Shown in pieces: positions 1 through 5,110 of a stretch of DNA of 5,687 nucleotides; the stretch's first letter is position 1; the number at the start of each line of letters is the position of its first letter. The position numbers and the translations under genes were made by a program. Location: NCBI GenBank assembly GCA_902803245.1, contig CADCPJ010000055.1:1-5687 (forward strand). The letters are read 5' to 3'. Source of the stretch: an uncultured Lachnospiraceae bacterium (GTDB lineage Bacteria; Bacillota; Clostridia; Lachnospirales; Lachnospiraceae). A model generated the notes under the pieces. That model was given only the letters and a program-made list of their open reading frames with translations, did no database searches and was not told the DNA's origin.

Positions 1-135
1 CGCAGAAGAAGCATGTCCGGCTGCCTCTGCGGAGGAAACTCCGGCCGCAGAAGAAGCATGTCCGGCTGCCTCTGCGGAGGAAACTCCAGCCGCAGAAGAA
101 GCATATCCGGCTGCCTCTGCGGAGGAAACTCCGGC
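1..135 (+). repeat. Three tandem 45-bp in-frame coding repeats
   Basis: Units at 1-45, 46-90 and 91-135 differ at only two positions by my reading: CCG versus CCA in unit 2 (silent) and TGT versus TAT in unit 3 (Cys to Tyr). Each encodes the 15-residue motif AEEACPAASAEETPA or its Tyr variant. The sequence diverges after about 140, while the left side is cut by the window, so more copies may lie upstream. The unit length is a multiple of three, so copy-number change keeps the frame. The near-identity points to recent duplication or slippage. Confidence 0.95.
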
Positions 136-1462
136 CGCAGCGGAGACGGCGGAACCAGCCGCTGAGCCGCAGGCCTCCAAGGCCGCTCCTAATGAGGAGA
201 AGGCAGAAGAGCCGAAACGCCAGTCTGTTCCCCCGGCGGGAACGCACAGGCCCGGAAGCGTGCCGCCTGATGAGCCTCCGAAAAAGGCCCACACAGGGCT
301 TCTGATCGCTCTCATACTCGTTTTCACCGCAGCAATCGTGGCTTCCTGTATTCTCTATATCAGGTTCTTCGTGCCGAAGGAAATCCACGTCAGTGCGCCA
401 AGCCTTGACCTGAGAGTCGGAGACACAGCGAAGCTGGAATACATCATTCTTCCCGCAAGCGCAGACAACCTCGAGGTCGGATGGGCTTCATCAAATCCGG
501 AAGTTGCCTCGATCGATGAATTCGGTGTGGTTACCGCCCTCTCAGGCGGCGAGTGCAGCATCGCAGTAGCAACCGGGAACGGAAAGACCGACATATGTAT
601 CGTCACGGTCACAGATCCGGCCAGGATCCAGAAAGAGAGCTTAAGCACAGTCCGCAGCTTCGTCGACAGCAGGGAAGGCGTTAAGGAAGGCTCCATGACG
701 GTAAGCCCCGTCGAGGATATCGATGAAAAGCACAGCTACCTCATGGGCTCGGATGATAAAGGGCTGTATCTCATCTACCGCACAAAAGACGCGATGAATG
801 AGATGGGCGTTGAAGCGCAGTACTCCACATATGTGAAGCTCAGCCCCGAGAACATCGATACTGCCGAAGTGAAGCAGGAAGATATTCTCTATGTGTACGG
901 CTTCCCGATCTCTATGGTCGGAGAAGGCTCCATCAATCTGGGCTCCTATCAGCACGGCGATAAGGTTCCGCTTACCCAGATCAGTTCCAACGTCACAGGC
1001 CTCGATGCCACGGAAGCTCTTCACGAGCACGCTGACAAGGGATCAACGATCTGCCTTGAAAAGTTTGCTGAACTGCTCGCAGAGGAAGACTTTGGTTTCA
1101 CTCCCACCGAATTCGGCTTTACGAATTACGTATCTCTCGAGCCTCCTCAGGAATTAAAGCAGGCGGAAGAGCCGGAAGCGGCAAAGTCCGAGGCGCAGGC
1201 ATCCTGGGATACCATTTCCGGGAAGGACCTCTTCCAGGAAGCGGATGAGGCAGCTTCCGCAGCAGCGGCCGCCTCAGCCGAGGAGGCACTCCGCAAGCAG
1301 TATTTCACAAGCAAGCCGGAAGGCGCGGAGTCTGCGGCGGGTACTGAGGCCGGGAATGCCGAGAGTGCGGAAAGCTCAGGCTCTGAAACAGAGAAATCCG
1401 GCAAAGTGTTTGACATCCCATCCGTGGGACCGGGCTTCTCATTTGACCTTGCAAAGGAGTAA
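1..1462 (+). CDS. Membrane-anchored protein with N-terminal repeats and a bacterial Ig-like (BIG2) domain, 5'-partial
   Basis: The frame is open from the left edge (first full codon at 2) to TAA at 1460-1462, giving 486 visible residues. The GTG at 260 is an internal valine codon, not a start: it has no Shine-Dalgarno site and lies within open frame. Visible residues 1-45 are three copies of a 15-residue repeat, followed to about 97 by an Ala/Glu/Pro-rich linker. Residues about 99-123 form one hydrophobic helix, preceded by KKAH, so the N-terminus is probably cytoplasmic. Residues about 126-206 match the group 2 bacterial Ig-like fold, with LRVGDTAKL, WASSNPEVASID and a GVVTALSGGECSI stretch. 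Residues about 207-383 are a region I do not recognise. The last ~100 residues are Ala/Glu/Ser-rich low complexity. Related proteins often begin with a zinc ribbon, but that part is outside the window. The role is unknown; a surface or envelope function is inferred from topology only. Confidence 0.85.
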   Translation, partial: AEEACPAASAEETPAAEEACPAASAEETPAAEEAYPAASAEETPAAAETAEPAAEPQASKAAPNEEKAEEPKRQSVPPAGTHRPGSVPPDEPPKKAHTGLLIALILVFTAAIVASCILYIRFFVPKEIHVSAPSLDLRVGDTAKLEYIILPASADNLEVGWASSNPEVASIDEFGVVTALSGGECSIAVATGNGKTDICIVTVTDPARIQKESLSTVRSFVDSREGVKEGSMTVSPVEDIDEKHSYLMGSDDKGLYLIYRTKDAMNEMGVEAQYSTYVKLSPENIDTAEVKQEDILYVYGFPISMVGEGSINLGSYQHGDKVPLTQISSNVTGLDATEALHEHADKGSTICLEKFAELLAEEDFGFTPTEFGFTNYVSLEPPQELKQAEEPEAAKSEAQASWDTISGKDLFQEADEAASAAAAASAEEALRKQYFTSKPEGAESAAGTEAGNAESAESSGSETEKSGKVFDIPSVGPGFSFDLAKE

Positions 1463-1494
1463 TCTGCTTAAGACAAAACAACAGGCAATGCGAT

Positions 1495-1531
1495 CAGGCG
1501 GGCCGGAAGGATGATCCTTCCGGCCCGCCTG
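1495..1531. terminator. Perfect inverted repeat between convergent genes, probable bidirectional terminator
   Basis: Arms of 18 bp (1495-1512 and 1514-1531, starting CAGGCGGGCCGG) are exact reverse complements around a single central base, so the folded loop would use a few inner pairs. It lies 33 bp after the membrane-protein stop and 28 bp after the stop of the convergent hydrolase gene. There is no T-run directly after either arm. On the minus strand a T-rich stretch (TTGTTTTGTCTT) follows about 14 bases later. The position and very strong stem support a shared terminator; the missing U-tract lowers confidence in classical intrinsic termination. Confidence 0.75.
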
Positions 1532-1558
1532 CTGTTGCGCCAGATTTAAGGTAACTGT

Positions 1559-2737
1559 TCACGAATCCGCCAGCCACACATTCCTTATCTTCCGAGTCAT
1601 CGGGGTCGTCCCCGTCTCGGCCTTCTGCTCCATGAGAATCATCAGGCGGTTCTCCTCCGGAATGCAGGTGAAATAGCAGCCCGTCCAGCTGTCCCAGCCG
1701 TACTCTCTCCCGCGCGTAAGCGACGAGTAGGAGCCATTTGCCCGCATCTGTCTCATGAGGTGGGAATAGGTGAAGCCTTCGAGTCCCATCCTTCTCCGGA
1801 ATGCCGCCTGCCGGGCACCCGTCAGGTCGCCGGAGGTCAGGAATTCCACCGTCCGCTCCTTCAGCACGCGCCTCCCGTCAAGCTCTCCCAGGTTGAGAAG
1901 CATCTGGGCGAAGCGGGCGTAGTCGTCGATCGTAGTCGCAAGTCCCGCTCCGCCGGACTCAAACTTCGGCCGATTCTTCATCTCGTACTTAAGGGCCAGC
2001 GTAGCGCTCCTGTAAGGCGTAAATGTCCCGTCGCCGCAGCACCTGTAGACGTCCGCAAGCCTGGGCTGCTTTTCATCCGGGACGTAAAAGCCCGTGTCCT
2101 CCATGCCGAGCGGGTCAAAGAGGTTCTCCTTCAGAAAGTCCCCGAAGCGCTGCCCGCTCACGCACTCGATCACCGCCCCCAGCACGTCTGCCGACAGGCC
2201 GTACATCCAGGAGCTGTCCGGGTTGAATGCGAGCGGGATCCTGCTCAGTTTCCTGGCGAATTCCACCGTTGTGATCTCGTCCTTAGTGCCGAGCTTCCGC
2301 TCACACTGCATAAGGAAATTGTCCGTCTCCCGCTCCGTCGGCGAGTCAGGGCCTCCGTAGGTGAGGCCGGAGGTCATATTGAGCAGATGATTCACCGTCA
2401 TCTGCTTCTCCGCGCTCTCCACCCTGCCATTTTCCCCGTACACGTACTTCCCTTCAAATCCGGGAATCAGTTCGGCTACCGGCTGCCCGAGATCCAGCAT
2501 CCCCCTCTCCACAAGGATCATCGCCGCCGCGGCAGTGACCGGTTTGGTCATGGAGAAGAGGCGGAAGATGTGGTCCCTCCGCAGCTTCTCGCCGCGCTCC
2601 AGATTGGCATGGCCCTCAGCATAAAAGAAGGTCTCCTCTCCGCCTTCCTTAAAGAGCACGAGAACTCCGGCGGTCTCGCCTCTTGAAATTCCTTCGGCGA
2701 CGATTTCTTCGATTCTTGTTTTTGTTTCTTCTCTCAT
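1559..2737 (-). CDS. Serine hydrolase of the beta-lactamase / class C (EstB-like) family
   Basis: A 392-residue protein, a usual length for the Pfam beta-lactamase family that includes class C beta-lactamases, D-aminopeptidases and EstB-type esterases. The nucleophile motif is S62-M-T-K65 within FRLFSMTKPVTAAAAM. NHLLNMTSGLTYG (about 116-128) is the family's usual 'LLxHTSGL' segment. Y179 in WMYGLSADVLG is the likely second-motif tyrosine. The third motif, often HxG or WGG, appears here near the C-terminus as GWDSWTGCYF. No signal peptide or lipobox is visible, so it should be cytoplasmic, which argues for an esterase or peptidase-like role rather than periplasmic beta-lactam resistance. The ATG at 2737 is supported by GAGGA nine bases upstream, and TGA at 2752-2750 closes the frame just above. 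It follows the GH3 gene on the same strand, separated by 158 bp carrying a palindrome and a repeat array. A deacetylase-type role on oligosaccharides is only inferred from this neighbour. Confidence 0.9.
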   Translation of the reverse strand: MREETKTRIEEIVAEGISRGETAGVLVLFKEGGEETFFYAEGHANLERGEKLRRDHIFRLFSMTKPVTAAAAMILVERGMLDLGQPVAELIPGFEGKYVYGENGRVESAEKQMTVNHLLNMTSGLTYGGPDSPTERETDNFLMQCERKLGTKDEITTVEFARKLSRIPLAFNPDSSWMYGLSADVLGAVIECVSGQRFGDFLKENLFDPLGMEDTGFYVPDEKQPRLADVYRCCGDGTFTPYRSATLALKYEMKNRPKFESGGAGLATTIDDYARFAQMLLNLGELDGRRVLKERTVEFLTSGDLTGARQAAFRRRMGLEGFTYSHLMRQMRANGSYSSLTRGREYGWDSWTGCYFTCIPEENRLMILMEQKAETGTTPMTRKIRNVWLADS

Positions 2738-2746
2738 TATGTTTCG

Positions 2747-2751
2747 TCCTC
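2747..2751 (-). promoter_or_regulatory. Ribosome binding site of the serine hydrolase, overlapping an upstream stop codon
   Basis: Minus-strand GAGGA ends nine bases before the ATG at 2737. The TGA at 2752-2750, in the same frame as the hydrolase, overlaps it (TGAGGA). This fixes the hydrolase start and means any ribosome finishing the short upstream frame would stop on the Shine-Dalgarno site. Confidence 0.75.
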
Positions 2752-2845
2752 ACAACAGGTAGTTCCTTAAAACCGTTTTTCCATAAGATCGGTTTTCCTT
2801 AAGCCCGGCATTTCCATAAGACTGCTTTTTCCTTAAGGCCGCCAC
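2750..2845 (-). other. Possible 31-codon upstream reading frame ahead of the hydrolase (weak)
   Basis: A GTG at 2845-2843 opens 31 codons that end at TGA 2752-2750, in the same frame as the hydrolase and overlapping its ribosome binding site. The frame coincides with the TTCCWTAAG array, so its peptide is internally repetitive (QSYG and RSYG about 11 residues apart) and basic. No convincing Shine-Dalgarno site precedes the GTG, and a TAA lies in frame only about 30 bases upstream. The repeat spacings (32 and 34 bp) do not keep a constant frame, which argues against selection on the peptide. It could be a leader peptide, but more probably it is a by-product of the array. Confidence 0.15.
2763..2845. 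repeat. Five-unit tandem array with consensus TTCCWTAAG, 16-17 bp period
   Basis: Units begin at 2763, 2779, 2795, 2812 and 2829, each with TTCC followed by TTAA or ATAAG. The fifth base alternates strictly T, A, T, A, T, so the true period may be a 32-34-bp pair of units. The variable remainders tend to contain CCG, CGG or CTG. Unit 5 contains the 8-bp palindrome CCTTAAGG, which recurs at 2874-2881 in the loop of the neighbouring palindrome. The array occupies most of the upstream region of the serine hydrolase. It could be a multi-site operator or a simple degenerate tandem repeat. The spacing of roughly 1.5 helical turns does not put all sites on one DNA face, but every second unit (32-34 bp, about three turns) would be. 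Confidence 0.75.
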
Positions 2846-2853
2846 TTTTGAAA

Positions 2854-2889
2854 ACGTGACACCGGGGGGCTGTCCTTAAGGTGTCACGT
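2854..2889. repeat. GTGACA...TGTCAC palindrome (REP-like), doubling as probable terminator of the GH3 gene
   Basis: Arms ACGTGACACC (2854-2863) and GGTGTCACGT (2880-2889) pair perfectly around a 16-base loop containing a G-run, GTCC and CCTTAAGG. Read on the minus strand, the hairpin starts 6 bases after the GH3 stop and is followed by TTTTC, so it can serve as an intrinsic terminator. Its outline (GTGACA, a G-run, GTCC, TGTCAC) matches the second palindrome upstream of the same gene. I recall such palindromes in Firmicutes near REP-associated tyrosine transposases; this is from memory, not a search. Confidence 0.75.
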
Positions 2890-2895
2890 CTTTGT

Positions 2896-4986
2896 TCATT
2901 TCCTCTTGAAACGGACCGCGAGGGGCTTATGTCCGGTGAGGGCCTCGCTTCTTGCATCGGGCTGGCTCGTCCCGACATGGAGGCGGAAGTCTGTGCCGCC
3001 GGAAACCCTCTCTCCCGCGTCGTTGATCACGGTATAGGCGTTCCTGTCAAGGGCCACTATCACTTCCTTCGTCTCGCCGGGGAGGAGGTGCGTCCTGGCA
3101 AAGCCCTTAAGAGACGGGTGAGGCGGGGCATCCGGTGAATCCGGGCACTCCACATAGACCTCAATGACGTCATCGGTCTCCATCGATCCGGCATTTTCAC
3201 AGACGGCAGTCACCGAAAATCCGTCCTCGGACACCTTCGCGTCCTTCACGAACACATCGCCGTAGGTGAGTCCGTAGCCGAACGGGTAGAGCGGCTCCGC
3301 CTCGAGATACCGGTAAGTGCGTCCCTTCATCGAGTAGTCCTCGAACGGGAGCGACGGGTCATCGTTGTGCGGGAAGGTCACAGGAAGCTTGCCCGACGGA
3401 GACACCTCTCCGAAGAGGATCTCGGCGAGCGCCTTTCCGCCCCGCGCGCCCGGATACCACAGCTGCAGCACCGCGGAAAAATGCTCCTGTTCAAAGCTAA
3501 GATCCATCGCGCTGCCGGCGATGAGGCACAAAATCACCGGTTTCCCGGTCTCCGCGAGCGCCCTCACGAGCGTCCTCTGCGGCTTCGGCAGATAGAGATC
3601 CAGCTTGTCGCCGGATGCATAGCTGTTGCCCGTGTCTCCCTCCTCGCCTTCGAGCGTCTCATTTAAGCCCACGACGAGGACGACGGCGTCGCTCTCCTCG
3701 GCCACGATCACGGCCTCCGAGATGCGGTCATTTTCAAATGCCAGGTGCTCGATCCGGTCGTCCTTAATGTCCGAGCCCTCGGAATAGAGGACGCGGATTT
3801 CGTCGCCCGCACAGCGGAGGATGCCGTCGAGAGGCGTGATGTACTCGGTCGCGGTGCCGTGATAGTTTCCGACCAGGGCCACGCGGCTGTTGGCGTTCGG
3901 TCCGATCACCGCCAGAGTCTTCACCTTGTCTTTCTTAAGCGGAAGGATGCCGTCATTTTTCAGGAGCACGATGCCCTCCCTTGCAGCCTTCTCGGCAAGG
4001 GACAGGTGCTCCGGGCACTCCACCGCGGCGTAGGGGATGTCGTCATATTCCGTCTCGTCAAAGAGGCCGAGCAGATATCTGGTCGTAAACAGGCGGACGC
4101 ACGCCTCCGTGATCCGCTCCTCTTTCACGAGCCCCTTCTCATAGGCATCAAGGAGGTGGAGGAAGGTATCCCCGCAGTTGAGGTCGCAGCCCGTGTTCAT
4201 CGCCAGCGCCGCGGACTCCTCCGCCGTCTCCGTCACGTGATGATTCTCGTGGAAGTCGCGGATCGCCCAGCAGTCCGACACAAAATGTCCCTCAAAGCCC
4301 CATTCGCTGCGGAGGATCTCCGTGAGAGCCTTCGACGCGCAGGCCGGCTCGCCGTTTACCCGGTTGTAGGCGCCCATGACCGCCTCGACTCCTGCCTCCT
4401 CCACCAGCATCTCAAATGCCGGCAGATAGGTCTCGCGCAGGTCCTTCGCGGAGACCTTCGCGTCAAAGCTGTGGCGTATCGCCTCCGGGCCGGAGTGGAC
4501 CGCGAAATGCTTCGCACAGGCCGCCGCCTTCATGTATTCTCCGTCTCCCTGCAGGCCTCTCACGAATGCGCTTCCCAGAGTGCCGCTTAAGTAAGGATCC
4601 TCACCGTAAGTCTCCTGCCCTCTCCCCCAGTGGGGATCGCGGAATATGTTGATGTTCGGGGACCAGAACGTAAGTCCCTTGTAGATGTCCCTGTCCCCGT
4701 GTTCCGAATAGGCATTGTACTTCGCCCTTCCCTCCGTGGCGATGACGCCCGCCACTTCCTGAAGCAATTCGCAGTCAAACGTCGCCGCCATGCCGATCGC
4801 CTGGGGAAAGCTCGTCGCCTGCCCGGCGCGGGCCACGCCGTGAAGCGCCTCGCCCCACCAGTTGTAGGCGGGGATGCCGAGTCTCTCAATCTGAGGGGCA
4901 TTGTACTTAAGCTGCGAGATCTTCTCTGCCACGCTCATCCTGCCTACCAGTTCTTCCGCTCTTAGTCTCGCTTCTTCTCTGTTCAT
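2896..4986 (-). CDS. Glycoside hydrolase family 3, beta-xylosidase/arabinosidase-like clade
   Basis: A complete 696-residue GH3 enzyme that hydrolyses terminal beta-linked sugars with retention. The N-terminal barrel (about 1-310) carries YNWWGEALHGVARAG (41-55) and SFPQAIGMAATFD, hallmarks of the xylosidase/arabinofuranosidase branch shared with plant BXL enzymes. It also has WSPNINIFRDPHWGRGQE (108-125) and the substrate-binding K159-H160. The nucleophile should be D238 in FVSDCWAI. The second domain (about 330-570) contains AREGIVLLKNDGILPL. An EGEEGD stretch (446-451) aligns with the usual acid/base region; E448 is my best guess. A C-terminal fibronectin type III-like domain (about 600-690) has LKGFARTHLLPGETKEV. 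No signal peptide is visible, so it is cytoplasmic and probably acts on imported oligosaccharides, which fits the sugar permease upstream. The ATG is supported by GAGGA at 4997-4993, six bases away. Xylosidase versus arabinosidase or glucosidase specificity cannot be settled from sequence. Confidence 0.95.
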   Translation of the reverse strand: MNREEARLRAEELVGRMSVAEKISQLKYNAPQIERLGIPAYNWWGEALHGVARAGQATSFPQAIGMAATFDCELLQEVAGVIATEGRAKYNAYSEHGDRDIYKGLTFWSPNINIFRDPHWGRGQETYGEDPYLSGTLGSAFVRGLQGDGEYMKAAACAKHFAVHSGPEAIRHSFDAKVSAKDLRETYLPAFEMLVEEAGVEAVMGAYNRVNGEPACASKALTEILRSEWGFEGHFVSDCWAIRDFHENHHVTETAEESAALAMNTGCDLNCGDTFLHLLDAYEKGLVKEERITEACVRLFTTRYLLGLFDETEYDDIPYAAVECPEHLSLAEKAAREGIVLLKNDGILPLKKDKVKTLAVIGPNANSRVALVGNYHGTATEYITPLDGILRCAGDEIRVLYSEGSDIKDDRIEHLAFENDRISEAVIVAEESDAVVLVVGLNETLEGEEGDTGNSYASGDKLDLYLPKPQRTLVRALAETGKPVILCLIAGSAMDLSFEQEHFSAVLQLWYPGARGGKALAEILFGEVSPSGKLPVTFPHNDDPSLPFEDYSMKGRTYRYLEAEPLYPFGYGLTYGDVFVKDAKVSEDGFSVTAVCENAGSMETDDVIEVYVECPDSPDAPPHPSLKGFARTHLLPGETKEVIVALDRNAYTVINDAGERVSGGTDFRLHVGTSQPDARSEALTGHKPLAVRFKRK

Positions 4987-4992
4987 AGGTAT

Positions 4993-4997
4993 TCCTC
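4993..4997 (-). promoter_or_regulatory. Ribosome binding site of the GH3 gene
   Basis: Minus-strand GAGGA lies six bases before the ATG at 4986-4984, which supports the chosen start. No convincing -35/-10 pair was found in the 124 bp between this gene and the permease gene, although termination at 5069-5095 implies that the GH3 gene has its own promoter or is reached by read-through. Confidence 0.75.
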
Positions 4998-5012
4998 AAT
5001 CGTTAAGTATCG

Positions 5013-5049
5013 GAATGTGACAATGGGGACAGTCCCCAATGTCACGTTT
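5013..5049. repeat. GTGACA...TGTCAC palindrome (REP-like) upstream of the GH3 gene
   Basis: The core arms 5017-5030 and 5032-5045 match at 13 of 14 positions around one central base, with GGGGAC/GTCCCC in the inner part. The stem can extend outward with A-T and G-T pairs to about 5013 and 5049. It lies 31 bases upstream of the GH3 start codon, between it and the permease terminator. On the plus strand the hairpin is followed by GTTTTT, but no plus-strand gene ends here. It is the better preserved relative of the palindrome at 2854-2889. Confidence 0.85.
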
Positions 5050-5068
5050 TTCGCTTCAATTCTATCAC

Positions 5069-5095
5069 AAAGGCCAGGATCATCTCCTGGCCTTT
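5069..5095 (-). terminator. Intrinsic-type terminator of the sugar ABC transporter operon
   Basis: Perfect 11-bp arms (5069-5079 and 5085-5095, AAAGGCCAGGA with TCCTGGCCTTT) surround a 5-base loop, 15 bases after the permease stop. On the minus strand the stem ends in TTT and is followed by GTGATAGAATT, so the U-tract is short. Gene-end position and stem quality support termination of the permease transcript before the GH3 gene. Confidence 0.8.
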
Positions 5096-5110
5096 GCCGC
5101 TTGCTCATTA

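Noticed and set aside
1..135. CRISPR array
   Set aside because: The 45-bp units are directly adjacent with no unique spacers and are translated in frame with the downstream protein.
260..262. GTG as the start codon of the Ig-like membrane protein
   Set aside because: The same frame is open for 86 further codons to the left edge, through the repeats, and no Shine-Dalgarno site precedes this GTG.
1760..2686. Long plus-strand open frame (308 codons) opposite the serine hydrolase
   Set aside because: It is rich in Arg, His and Pro with no recognisable domain, and the opposite strand encodes a complete conserved enzyme; it is an antisense shadow of GC-rich coding DNA.
2763..2845. CRISPR or attachment-site array
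   Set aside because: The units are only 16-17 bp and degenerate, and there are no spacer-sized unique segments or nearby cas or integrase genes.
3745..4590. Plus-strand open frame (281 codons) opposite the GH3 gene
   Set aside because: It lies opposite the GH3 catalytic motifs, has biased composition and no family signal.
5017..5050. Terminator for a plus-strand transcript (hairpin followed by GTTTTT)
   Set aside because: No plus-strand gene is credible in the preceding 3.5 kb; the T-run is probably part of the palindrome's extended A-T stem.
4987..5068. Sigma-A promoter for the GH3 gene
   Set aside because: I found no -35/-10 pair with acceptable sequence and 16-18-bp spacing; individual hexamer-like matches were poorly spaced.
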